Source: an uncultured Bacillota bacterium
GTDB taxonomy: Bacteria; Bacillota_I; Bacilli_A; RFN20; CAG-826
Direction of reading: 5' to 3'
Length of the DNA: 17,562 nt
Assembly: GCA_946623775.1 (NCBI GenBank)
Contig: CAMORJ010000023.1
Location: 1-17,562, forward strand
Below, one piece after another: positions 1 through 7,241 of the stretch. Each line of letters begins with the position of its first letter. Position 1 is the stretch's first letter. The notes beneath the pieces were generated by a model. That model made no database searches. It saw only the letters and a list, made by a program, of their open reading frames with translations, and was not told the DNA's origin. Position numbers and translations under genes: made by a program.

Positions 1-1039
1 CCAGCTCTTCGGCAAAGACATGCTCGTTGCCAATGCCACCGGCTGCTCCTCCATCTACTGCGGCTCGACCCCGCTCACCCCGTTTGTCAATGACAACGGA
101 CACGACGGACCCGCTTGGGCGAACTCCCTCTTTGAGGACAATGCCGAATACGGCTTCGGCATGAGGATCGCCACCGACGCCAAACTCATCAAGATCGCGA
201 CCGTCTTGAAGGCCGCTCTTGAAGCCGAAGACGTCGAAGCAGAGCTCAAAGCCAAGATCAACGACTACCTCGCCAACGTCAAGAACCGCGACTATATCAA
301 GGCCCTTGTCCCCGAACTCGTCGCGCTTGTCAAAGCCAGCAAGAATCAGGCTGTCAAAGACGTGCTCAACTATGAGCGCGACCTCGTCGACAAGTCCGTT
401 TGGATCATCGGCGGCGACGGCTGGAGCTACGATATCGGCTACGGCGGCGTCGATCACGTCCTCGCCAACGAAGCAGACGTCAACATCCTCGTCCTCGACA
501 CCGAAGTCTACTCCAACACCGGCGGCCAGGCCTCCAAGTCCTCGCAGACCGGCTCCATCAACAAATTCACCGCTTCCGGCAAGAAGGAAGCCAAGAAGAA
601 CCTCGCCCTCATGGCGATGGCCTATGGCCACGTCTATGTCGCTCAGATCGCCCTTGGCTCCAACCCCGCCAAAGCGATTCAGGCCATCCGCGAAGCCGAA
701 TCCTACAACGGACCTTCGCTCATCATCTGCTACTGCCCCTGCGCCGAACAGCACATCAAGGGCGGCTTGGTCAACTCCATCCGCGAAGAGCAGCAAGCCG
801 TTGCCTGCGGCTACTTCACGACCTTCCGTTATGACCCGCGTCTGAAAGCGGAAGGCAAGAGCCCGTTGCAGATCGATTGCCCAGAGCCTGACTTCAGCAA
901 GCTCCGCGACTTCATCATGCAGGAGACCCGCTTCTCGCAGCTCCCGATCGTCAACCCCGAGCACGCAGAAGAACTCCTCACCAAGTGCGAAGTCTATGCC
1001 AAGCAGCGCTGGGAAGCGATCAAGAAATTCGGCGAATAA
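1..1039 (+). CDS. nifJ: Pyruvate:ferredoxin (flavodoxin) oxidoreductase, C-terminal part (5' end outside window)
   Basis: The reading frame is open from base 2, with no start inside the window, and ends at TAA 1037-1039; about 345 residues of a protein normally near 1,170-1,200 are visible. This is the thiamine-diphosphate domain of PFOR, a cytoplasmic enzyme that oxidises pyruvate to acetyl-CoA and CO2 and reduces ferredoxin. Visible family signatures are NATGCSSIY near the left edge, GGDGWSYDIGYGG, the cofactor-binding LDTEVYSNTGGQ, and CPCAEQHIKGG. Codon use is strongly C-ending (GCC, ATC, AAC, CTC), like the gap and pgk genes, which fits high expression. A terminator follows directly. The flavodoxin-dependent form cannot be told apart from sequence alone, but clostridial-type single-chain PFOR is the most likely identity. 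Its reduced ferredoxin could feed the unusual thioredoxin-reductase-like protein at 6294. Confidence 0.95.
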   Translation, partial: QLFGKDMLVANATGCSSIYCGSTPLTPFVNDNGHDGPAWANSLFEDNAEYGFGMRIATDAKLIKIATVLKAALEAEDVEAELKAKINDYLANVKNRDYIKALVPELVALVKASKNQAVKDVLNYERDLVDKSVWIIGGDGWSYDIGYGGVDHVLANEADVNILVLDTEVYSNTGGQASKSSQTGSINKFTASGKKEAKKNLALMAMAYGHVYVAQIALGSNPAKAIQAIREAESYNGPSLIICYCPCAEQHIKGGLVNSIREEQQAVACGYFTTFRYDPRLKAEGKSPLQIDCPEPDFSKLRDFIMQETRFSQLPIVNPEHAEELLTKCEVYAKQRWEAIKKFGE

Positions 1040-1058
1040 GCCGATGCCCAGTTCAAGG

Positions 1059-1086
1059 AACGCCACCATCAAAAGTGGCGTTTTTT
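1059..1086 (+). terminator. Rho-independent terminator of nifJ
   Basis: AACGCCAC (1059-1066) pairs with GTGGCGTT (1075-1082) around an 8-nt loop and runs into a T6 tract. It lies 20 bp after the nifJ stop. Confidence 0.85.
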
Positions 1087-1116
1087 GATACATGGGTCGA
1101 CTATTTTTTTGAGAAT

Positions 1117-1184
1117 CTTCCTGTTGGCTCTTTGAGGTTTTGATATATGAATGCCTTGCTGAAGCGGCACGAGCCAACAGGAAG
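1117..1184. repeat. Perfect 14-bp inverted repeat with 40-bp spacer
   Basis: CTTCCTGTTGGCTC at 1117-1130 is the exact reverse complement of 1171-1184. The match stops abruptly on both sides. No T-tract follows either arm, so it is not a standard terminator. It lies between the nifJ terminator and the tRNA terminator in a stretch without a credible ORF. Function unknown; a structured small RNA, a mobile-element scar or a protein-binding site are possible. Confidence 0.7.
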
Positions 1185-1195
1185 CAGGGGTTCGA

Positions 1196-1233
1196 AGCAA
1201 AAGAAAACGCCTTTGCCATTTCGGGCAAAGGCG
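1196..1233 (-). terminator. Rho-independent terminator of tRNA-Pro
   Basis: On the minus strand CGCCTTTGCC (1233-1224) pairs perfectly with GGCAAAGGCG (1217-1208) around the loop CGAAAT, followed by TTTTCTTTTGCTT. It begins 11 nt beyond the tRNA 3' end. Confidence 0.88.
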
Positions 1234-1244
1234 AATGTGCCGAT

Positions 1245-1321
1245 TGGTCGGAACGAGGGGATTCGAACCCCTGACCCCTACCACCCCAAGGTAGTGCACT
1301 ACCAAGCTGTGCTACGTCCCG
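1245..1321 (-). tRNA. tRNA-Pro, anticodon GGG
   Basis: A 77-nt cloverleaf reads on the minus strand. The acceptor stem is CGGGACG/CGTTCCG, with one G-T pair. The D arm is GCACAGCTTGGTAGTGC. The anticodon stem CTACC/GGTAG encloses loop TTGGGGT, giving anticodon GGG. The T arm is AGGGG-TTCGAAT-CCCCT, and the 3' end ACCA is encoded. It reads proline CCC and, by wobble, CCU. It is a single-gene unit on the strand opposite to nifJ and uvrA, with its own promoter and terminator. Confidence 0.96.
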
Positions 1322-1330
1322 GCAAGCGAT

Positions 1331-1359
1331 ATTATACTCGTCCGGATTATGAATTCCAC
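1331..1359 (-). promoter_or_regulatory. Promoter of tRNA-Pro
   Basis: A perfect TATAAT -10 reads on the minus strand at 1336-1331, nine bases before the mature tRNA 5' end. The -35 is weak: GTGGAA at 1359-1354 with 17-bp spacing, or TTGTGG with 19. Confidence 0.6.
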
Positions 1360-1401
1360 AATGAGTTTTTTGTGCGCGCGTGCATAAATATAGGCGTTAT
1401 G

Positions 1402-1431
1402 CTTTCATGCGCGTGCGAGAATCTTTATAAT
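1402..1431 (+). promoter_or_regulatory. Promoter of uvrA, apparently giving a near-leaderless mRNA
   Basis: TATAAT at 1426-1431 has a poor -35 (CTTTCA at 1402-1407, 18-bp spacing). The spacer holds the alternating tract CATGCGCGTGCG. Expected transcription start is about 1438, only a few bases before the ATG at 1442, and no Shine-Dalgarno lies between. Confidence 0.6.
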
Positions 1432-1441
1432 TCCCTTGCTT

Positions 1442-4303
1442 ATGGATAAAGAAATCAATTCGCGTGACTGGATCATCGTCAAAGGCGCGCGAGAGAATAA
1501 CCTCAAAAACCTGACGGTGGCCATCCCCAAGGGATCGCTGACCGTTTTGACAGGCCTTTCCGGCTCTGGCAAATCGACTTTGGCCTTCGATACCATCTTC
1601 TCCGAGGGGCAAAGGCGATACGTCGAGTCGCTATCATCCTACGCCAGGCAATTCTTGGGAGGGTTCGATAAACCCGACGTCGATTCCATAGAAGGATTGT
1701 CCCCTGCGATTTCCATCGACCAGAAATCGACTTCGCACAACCCGCGTTCCACGGTTGGGACCGTGACCGAGATTTACGATTATCTCCGTTTGCTTTATGC
1801 GCGCGTTGGGGTGCCGTATTGCCCAAATCACAACGAGCCGATCCACGCCTATTCCCCAGCCGCGATGACGACTGCGATCCTGGAATACGAAGCGGGTTCG
1901 AGAATCAGCATCCTCTCTCCCATCGTCCGTCACGAAAAAGGGACCCATGCGGCGACGATCGACAAGCTGAAGAAGCAGGGCTTCACCCGCGTTCGCGTCG
2001 ATGGGGAGCTTTGCCTGCTGGAGGAAATCCCGGCTTTAGATAAGAACAAGAGGCACGATATCGACATCGTCGTCGACCGCCTCATCATCAAAGAAGGATT
2101 GAGGAGCCGCGTCGCCGACGACGTTGAGCTGGCCCTGGACTATAGCCATGGCTATCTCATCATCCTTTCCGACAAAGGAGAGAGGCTATTGTCCCAGCAT
2201 CATTCCTGCCCGAAGTGCGGATTCTCCGTGCCCCATTTGGAGCCGAGATTATTCTCTTTCAACGCGCCTCAGGGATGCTGCCCGGATTGCCATGGCCTGG
2301 GAATCAAGCGAGAAGTATCAATCGATTTGCTTATCCCCGACCCATCCTTATCCATAAACCAAGGGGCAATCCGCTACTTCGCAAATATCGTCAATACCAC
2401 CAATCTGGAATGGAAGGAGTTCGCCTATCTTTGCAAACTCTATGACATCGACCTCGACAAGCCATGGAACAAGCTCAGCCAAAAGGCTCAGGAAATCATT
2501 TTAAAAGGCTCACCCGACGAAGTGTCTTACACATTGACCTCCGTCAATGGGAACAAGATGAACCGCCACGGCCATATCGAAGGCGTCAAAACAAGGATCG
2601 AGAGGCTTTATGCCGAAACCCAATCCGATTGGATGAGGGCATACTATGAGACCTTCATGAGGGACACCATGTGCACGACCTGCCATGGCGCAAGGCTCAA
2701 TGAGTCCGCTTTGTCCGTCAAAGTCGGAGGCCTCAGCATCTTCGAGGCCTGCTCATTGTCCCTCGACCGCTTCTTGGAGTGGGTCAATGAGTTGGAACCG
2801 ACTTTGAGCGAGACCGAAAAGCAAATCGCCATGATGGTCATCCGCGAAGTCAGGAACCGCACGCAATTCTTGGTGGATGTCGGGCTTGATTACCTAACGC
2901 TTTCCCGTTATGCGATGACCCTTTCCGGCGGGGAATCCCAGCGCATTCGCTTGGCCACCCAAATCGGATCCAAACTATCGGGGGTTCTGTATGTCCTTGA
3001 TGAGCCATCCATCGGCCTTCATCAAAGGGACAACGACAAACTCATCCATACCCTGCGCGAAATGCGCGACCTCGGAAACACCCTCATCGTCGTCGAGCAT
3101 GACGAAGACACCATGAGGGCCGCGGATTACCTGGTTGATATCGGTCCGGGGGCTGGCGTCCATGGGGGAGAAGTGGTGGCTGCCGGCACTTTGCAGCAGA
3201 TCATGGACTGCCCCGAATCCATCACGGGGGCATACCTTTCGGGCCGAAAACAGATACCCGTCCCCACTAAACGGAGGAAAGGGAATGGACAATATCTCAC
3301 TATCAGGGGCGCCTATTGCAACAACCTGAACCATATCGATGTGCGCTTCCCGCTTGGCAAATTGATTCTCGTCACCGGGGTCTCGGGGTCTGGCAAATCG
3401 TCTTTGGTCAACGAGACCCTCGTCCGTGCCTTGGAGAAAGAAGTCGAGAAAAAGAAAAACGGCGAACCGATCCTCATGAAGAAAATCGAGGGGCTTGCCA
3501 ACGTCGATAGGCTTATTTCCATCACTCAGGAGCCGATTGGCCGCACCCCGCGCAGCAACCCCGCTACCTATACGGGCGTTTTCGATGATATCCGCGCCCT
3601 TTTCGCCGAGACCGATGAAGCGAGGATCAAGGGATATACCAAAGGAAGGTTCTCCTTCAACGTCCCCGGCGGCCGTTGCGAGAAATGCCAAGGCGCAGGC
3701 GTGACGCGCATCCCCATGTCCTTCCTGCCGGACGTATATGTCCGCTGCGACGAATGCGAAGGCAAGCGCTACAACGAAGAGACCCTGCAATGCCTTTACA
3801 AAGGCAAAAGCATTTACGACGTTCTTGATATGCGCATTGAGGAAGCGGTGGAATTCTTCTCAGCCCGCCCCAAGATATTGCGCAAAATACAAACGCTTAT
3901 GGATGTTGGCCTTGGCTATATCAAACTTGGCCAGCCCGCCACCACGCTTTCAGGCGGCGAGGCGCAACGCGTCAAGCTCGCGACCGAATTGCAGAAGAAG
4001 CCTACCGGGAAAACGGTGTACGTCCTCGATGAACCGACCACTGGCCTTCATACCGATGACGTCAAGAGGCTTATCGGAATCCTGCAGAAAATCGTCGATC
4101 ACGGTGACACGGTCATCGTGATCGAACACAACCTTGACGTCATCAAGGTTGCGGATTGGATAATCGATTTGGGCCCGCTTGGCGGGTATCGCGGAGGCAA
4201 AATCGTCGCAGAAGGGACCCCAGAGGAAGTCGCGGAGAACCCGAACTCCTTCACGGGGCAATACCTTAAGCCGATGTTGCAAAGAAAGAAAGGCAAGGAA
4301 TAA
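1442..4303 (+). CDS. uvrA: Excinuclease ABC subunit A
   Basis: This protein of 953 residues is the damage-recognition ATPase of nucleotide excision repair, loading UvrB on distorted DNA. Walker A motif GLSGSGKST lies near residues 38-46 and a second, GVSGSGKSS, near 645. Both ABC signature/Walker B pairs are present: LSGGESQRIRLATQIGS with YVLDEPSIGLH, and LSGGEAQRVKLATEL with YVLDEPTTGLH. The CxxC zinc modules are near residues 256-286 (CPKC, CPDC) and 745-773 (CEKC, CDEC). Length is normal. An in-frame TTG at 1436 would add two residues, but the ATG fits the family N-terminus (GARENNLKN soon after). No Shine-Dalgarno precedes it and a TATAAT ends 10 nt upstream, so a near-leaderless transcript is likely. 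uvrB, often its partner in an operon, is not in this window. lgt follows after 12 bp. Confidence 0.97.
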   Translation: MDKEINSRDWIIVKGARENNLKNLTVAIPKGSLTVLTGLSGSGKSTLAFDTIFSEGQRRYVESLSSYARQFLGGFDKPDVDSIEGLSPAISIDQKSTSHNPRSTVGTVTEIYDYLRLLYARVGVPYCPNHNEPIHAYSPAAMTTAILEYEAGSRISILSPIVRHEKGTHAATIDKLKKQGFTRVRVDGELCLLEEIPALDKNKRHDIDIVVDRLIIKEGLRSRVADDVELALDYSHGYLIILSDKGERLLSQHHSCPKCGFSVPHLEPRLFSFNAPQGCCPDCHGLGIKREVSIDLLIPDPSLSINQGAIRYFANIVNTTNLEWKEFAYLCKLYDIDLDKPWNKLSQKAQEIILKGSPDEVSYTLTSVNGNKMNRHGHIEGVKTRIERLYAETQSDWMRAYYETFMRDTMCTTCHGARLNESALSVKVGGLSIFEACSLSLDRFLEWVNELEPTLSETEKQIAMMVIREVRNRTQFLVDVGLDYLTLSRYAMTLSGGESQRIRLATQIGSKLSGVLYVLDEPSIGLHQRDNDKLIHTLREMRDLGNTLIVVEHDEDTMRAADYLVDIGPGAGVHGGEVVAAGTLQQIMDCPESITGAYLSGRKQIPVPTKRRKGNGQYLTIRGAYCNNLNHIDVRFPLGKLILVTGVSGSGKSSLVNETLVRALEKEVEKKKNGEPILMKKIEGLANVDRLISITQEPIGRTPRSNPATYTGVFDDIRALFAETDEARIKGYTKGRFSFNVPGGRCEKCQGAGVTRIPMSFLPDVYVRCDECEGKRYNEETLQCLYKGKSIYDVLDMRIEEAVEFFSARPKILRKIQTLMDVGLGYIKLGQPATTLSGGEAQRVKLATELQKKPTGKTVYVLDEPTTGLHTDDVKRLIGILQKIVDHGDTVIVIEHNLDVIKVADWIIDLGPLGGYRGGKIVAEGTPEEVAENPNSFTGQYLKPMLQRKKGKE

Positions 4304-4315
4304 TATTCCTCTTAT

Positions 4316-5722
4316 ATGGGTTACGTATTATTGGTATTTGGCATCTTAGCCTTGGGCGCGGCGGTTTTCTTCACCGTCACCACCTTGCTTTCATATAAGA
4401 AAGACCGCCGTCATAAAGCGCTGGATAAGCAGCATCTGCAAAAACTTGGGATCGCGTTGGGCTGCTATTTCGCTTCGGCGATCATGCTTCAGATGAGCAT
4501 TGCCTTGCTTGCCAATTGGGATCTATCCACCGGCCTTTGGGTTATGGCTGTAGCGGGGGCCGCATTGTTTTTGCCTAGCTTCGCCCTTCTTTGGATTGCG
4601 TTCACCCTGCGTTTCAGCAGGCCCGATACCGAGCCAAAGCAGTTGCGGATCATCAAAATATGCCTATATGGGTCCATTCCTTTTGCCATCGGCGCATTCC
4701 TTTTGATGGGCGAGGGATTCGCCCAATACCTCAGCTATCCCCTTGTTTCCGGATTCACCATCAACGACACCGGATTCCATTGGGTGACCGCGGCGACGGG
4801 CGCAGGAAGCGGATTCCACCTCGCGTGGTATGGCTTATTCATCCTGACCGGATTCATCGTGTCGTATTTCGTCTCCGACCACGAATTCTACAAGATGTAC
4901 CACAAGCACGGCATTTTGGAGAACTGCCTCTTCGTCGTGTTCGTATTCGGCATTCTCGGCGCCCGCATCTGGTATGTCGTCGGCAACTGGAACGGCGATG
5001 CCGCGGGCGGAATCGCGTTCGCCGATGAAGTCGCTGCCGGAAGATGGTATCGAATCTTCGCCGTATGGGAAGGCGGCCTCACCGTTTTGGGTGGCGTCGT
5101 CGCCGGCGTCGTCTCCGGCGCGCTTTATCTTAGGCTGCGCAGAAAATACGTCGACATCCGCTTTGCCATGGATGCCGTCATGCCGACGATCCTCATCGCT
5201 CAGGCCATCGGCAGATGGGGCAATTTCTTCAATAACGAGGTCTATGGACAGACCGTCGCGATGTCGCCTTGGTGGAACTTCCTGCCCACATGGATCAAGC
5301 TCCAAATGAATTTCGACGGCGCGAGCCGCACGTTCTTGGAGCCTGGCATGATGAATGTTCCTCTATTTTTAATCGAGGGCATCTTCAACCTTGTCGGCTT
5401 CTTCGTCATAGCGAAAGTGGTGCCCTTAGTCTGGAAGAAAGGGCGCGAGCTCGGCGTGCTGGGCTCGATGTACCTGATTTGGTATGGCGTCGTCCGCATC
5501 ATCATGGAGCCGATGCGCAACGTCAATTACAACATGGGCACGACCGGTGGATGGAGCGTCTGGAATTCTTTGGCCTACATCATCGCCGGCGTCGTTTTGG
5601 TCGTCGTGTTTGAGCTTGTCCCCTATATCCTGCGCAAGAAAAAGCAAACCGAACCTGCCGCTGCGCCTGAACAGCCTGAAGAAGAAAAGCCAGTCGAGGA
5701 GCCGCCTCATGACGCCGCTTGA
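4316..5722 (+). CDS. lgt: Prolipoprotein diacylglyceryl transferase with N-terminal membrane extension
   Basis: Lgt moves diacylglycerol from phosphatidylglycerol to the lipobox cysteine of prolipoproteins in the cytoplasmic membrane. The core spans about residues 165-440: AWYG near 170, the arginine of GARIWYV near 217, the hallmark GRWGNFFNNEVYG at 299-311, and WYGVVRIIMEPMR near 389-401. At 468 residues it is much longer than the usual 260-300. The excess is an N-terminal part of about 150 residues with some four hydrophobic segments and a charged KKDRRHK loop, plus a Pro/Glu-rich tail after residue 443. No Shine-Dalgarno is properly spaced: AAGGA at 4295 is 16 nt from the ATG. It may depend on read-through from uvrA or on a weak TAATAT -10 at 4301. 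It overlaps the next gene by 14 bp. hprK, which accompanies lgt in many Firmicutes, is absent here. Confidence 0.93.
   Translation: MGYVLLVFGILALGAAVFFTVTTLLSYKKDRRHKALDKQHLQKLGIALGCYFASAIMLQMSIALLANWDLSTGLWVMAVAGAALFLPSFALLWIAFTLRFSRPDTEPKQLRIIKICLYGSIPFAIGAFLLMGEGFAQYLSYPLVSGFTINDTGFHWVTAATGAGSGFHLAWYGLFILTGFIVSYFVSDHEFYKMYHKHGILENCLFVVFVFGILGARIWYVVGNWNGDAAGGIAFADEVAAGRWYRIFAVWEGGLTVLGGVVAGVVSGALYLRLRRKYVDIRFAMDAVMPTILIAQAIGRWGNFFNNEVYGQTVAMSPWWNFLPTWIKLQMNFDGASRTFLEPGMMNVPLFLIEGIFNLVGFFVIAKVVPLVWKKGRELGVLGSMYLIWYGVVRIIMEPMRNVNYNMGTTGGWSVWNSLAYIIAGVVLVVVFELVPYILRKKKQTEPAAAPEQPEEEKPVEEPPHDAA
5696..5701 (+). promoter_or_regulatory. Ribosome binding site setting the carbonic anhydrase start inside lgt
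   Basis: GAGGAG lies seven bases before ATG 5709, within the last codons of lgt. It supports this start over any longer in-frame form. Confidence 0.75.
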
Positions 5723-6236
5723 TCGCCTTCTGCAAGGAAACAAGCGATACGTGGATGCGAAAAGCGTTTCAAAAGGCTTTAATATTTCGGCCTTACATGA
5801 TTTAGCCGTCAACGGTCAGCATCCTTTCGCTATTGTCATTGCGTGCTCGGATTCCAGGGTCATCCCGGAAACGATTTTCGATTGCGGATTGGGAGAGCTG
5901 TTCGTCATCCGCGTCGCCGGCAATGTGATAGGCGAGGATGAATTGGCATCCATCTATTATGCCTATGAGCACCTTCATTGCCATTTGGTCATGGTGCTCG
6001 GACACACGCATTGCGGGGCAATCGCAGCCTCTTTGGGCAGCGAAATCGAAACAGGGGTCGCTCCTTTGGTCGAAAAGATCCATCAGGCAATCGGAGATGA
6101 GGCCGATCCTAATAGGGCTTCCGTCATCAATGCAAGGCACGGGGCGAATATCATTCAATCGAAACTCCGCATTCCCGAAAGCGAATGCGTCGCAGCGATT
6201 TACGATATCGAGACCGGCCAAGTGGAGCTTGTTTAA
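5709..6236 (+). CDS. Beta-class carbonic anhydrase
   Basis: A compact 175-residue zinc enzyme interconverting CO2 and bicarbonate in the cytoplasm. It has the beta-class signature CSDSRV (Cys46, Asp48, Arg50) and the second zinc site GHTHCGA (His99, Cys102). FVIRVAGN at 65-72 and the C-terminal IYDIETGQVEL are also typical of the family. It is on the short side for the class; the helical stretch between the zinc site and the C-terminal strand is reduced, but no key residue is missing. The start is set by GAGGAG seven bases upstream and lies 14 bp inside lgt, so the two are probably translationally coupled. Bicarbonate supply for carboxylations is a likely role in a CO2-producing fermenter with PFOR; that link is inference. 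Confidence 0.9.
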   Translation: MTPLDRLLQGNKRYVDAKSVSKGFNISALHDLAVNGQHPFAIVIACSDSRVIPETIFDCGLGELFVIRVAGNVIGEDELASIYYAYEHLHCHLVMVLGHTHCGAIAASLGSEIETGVAPLVEKIHQAIGDEADPNRASVINARHGANIIQSKLRIPESECVAAIYDIETGQVELV

Positions 6237-6245
6237 GCACATCGC

Positions 6246-6273
6246 TTGAATGATATTCGCCTGCCCATAAACT
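6246..6273 (+). promoter_or_regulatory. Possible promoter of the thioredoxin-reductase-like gene
   Basis: TTGAAT (6246-6251), 16-bp spacer, TAAACT (6268-6273), ahead of a good Shine-Dalgarno TGGAGG at 6281. It lies in the 57-bp gap after the carbonic anhydrase gene. Confidence 0.4.
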
Positions 6274-6293
6274 AGATTCCTGGAGGGACAGAC

Positions 6294-7202
6294 ATGGAAA
6301 AAGAATATGATGTTGTCATTATCGGTGCCGGAATAGCCGGAATCACCGCGGGAATCTATTTGCGCCGCTCGTCTTTGAAAGCTGTGATGCTCGATAAAGG
6401 CGCTCCGGGCGGGAAGCTTAATAATATCCACAGAATCGATAATTATCCTGCCTGCCCTAGTATTTCTGGGCCGGATTTGGCCGCTCAGCTTTTCAATCAG
6501 GCCATGGAACTTGGCGTGAATTACGAATATGCTTCCGTATTTGAAGTCGTCAAGGAAGGCAATCTCTTCAAAACGCGCACCGATGTCGGCGACATCGTCT
6601 CGAAAGCCGTTATCGTCGCGACTGGGTCCTCTCCTAAGAAATTAGGCATCCCCGGCGAAAAGGATTATCTAGGCAAAGGTGTCTCTTATTGCGCGACTTG
6701 CGACGGAAATTTCTTCAAAGGATTGCCCGTTGCCGTTTACGGATATTTGGATCACGCGGTTGAGGATGCCCTGTATTTGGCGGGCCTATGCAGCAAGGTG
6801 CATTTCCTTGCGCCCAAACCGATTCAATCCACCGAAGAGCATCTTGGGCAGCTTAAGGCATTAGAGAATGTTGAAATCGTTTTGGGCGCAACGATGAAGT
6901 CCATCGAGGGCGATGATAAGGTCCAAGAAGTGGTATATGAGCTCGGTGGATTTGAAAAGAGGCTACCCGTGCGTGCAATTTTCCCATTGGCGGATGAGAA
7001 ATCGTCCTCGGAATTCCTTGCGGGTCTCAATCCCGACACGAACAAAGGGTTTTTGATTTGCGATTCCAATATGCAAACCAGCGTTCCGGGCCTATTCGCT
7101 TGCGGCGACATCGTCGACAAGCGCCTCCGCCAATTGGTCAATGCCGCGGGAGAAGCCGCGGTGGCGGCAACCGCATCCATTTCCTACGTCCGTTCCGTGT
7201 AA
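6294..7202 (+). CDS. Thioredoxin-reductase-like flavoprotein lacking NADPH-binding motifs (candidate ferredoxin-dependent type)
   Basis: A 302-residue protein of the TrxB fold. The FAD-binding GAGIAG is at 11-16, VIVATG at 106-111, the redox-active pair CATC at 133-136 followed by DGN, and the second FAD motif CGDIVDKRLRQ near 270-280. The NADPH domain is abnormal. Where TrxB has GGGxxA the protein reads YGYLDHA (149-155), and where TrxB has HRRxxFRA it reads HFLAPKP (170-176). The GxxPNT segment near residue 230 is also lost. Ferredoxin-dependent flavin thioredoxin reductases of clostridia share this pattern of an intact disulfide site without a pyridine-nucleotide site. The assignment here is inference, strengthened by the PFOR in the window. 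A different donor, such as F420 or another flavin, is not excluded. Shine-Dalgarno TGGAGG is seven bases upstream. No thioredoxin gene is in the window. Confidence 0.88.
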   Translation: MEKEYDVVIIGAGIAGITAGIYLRRSSLKAVMLDKGAPGGKLNNIHRIDNYPACPSISGPDLAAQLFNQAMELGVNYEYASVFEVVKEGNLFKTRTDVGDIVSKAVIVATGSSPKKLGIPGEKDYLGKGVSYCATCDGNFFKGLPVAVYGYLDHAVEDALYLAGLCSKVHFLAPKPIQSTEEHLGQLKALENVEIVLGATMKSIEGDDKVQEVVYELGGFEKRLPVRAIFPLADEKSSSEFLAGLNPDTNKGFLICDSNMQTSVPGLFACGDIVDKRLRQLVNAAGEAAVAATASISYVRSV

Positions 7203-7207
7203 GCACC

Positions 7208-7234
7208 AAAACTTGTTTTGATTGTGGTATAGTG
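7208..7234 (+). promoter_or_regulatory. Extended -10 promoter of rapZ, apparently leaderless
   Basis: TGG-TATAGT (7226-7234) is an extended -10 (TGn) element; there is no usable -35. The ATG at 7242 begins seven bases after the hexamer, at the expected transcription start, with no room for a Shine-Dalgarno. CAAAA and TTTTG (7208-7212, 7217-7221) form a small inverted repeat just upstream. Confidence 0.6.
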
Positions 7235-7241
7235 TGGTTAA

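Noticed and set aside
219..845. A 208-codon frame rich in Ser, Pro and Thr within nifJ
   Set aside because: Frame-shifted reading of the C-rich nifJ codons; the real frame carries all the PFOR motifs.
1069..1305. A 78-codon minus-strand ORF containing VGVRGSNPL
   Set aside because: Translation through the tRNA-Pro sequence and the inverted repeat; not a protein gene.
1147..1449. A 100-codon plus-strand ORF with NEGIRTPDP
   Set aside because: This is the well-known false ORF across the antisense of a tRNA gene. It overlaps the tRNA and its terminator and has no family match.
2975..3790. A 271-codon minus-strand ORF inside uvrA
   Set aside because: Antisense shadow of the highly conserved second half of uvrA, with no start signal or family motif.
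4301..4316. Possible leaderless promoter TAATAT for lgt
   Set aside because: The hexamer is a poor -10, and lgt lies only 12 bp after uvrA, so co-transcription is at least as likely.
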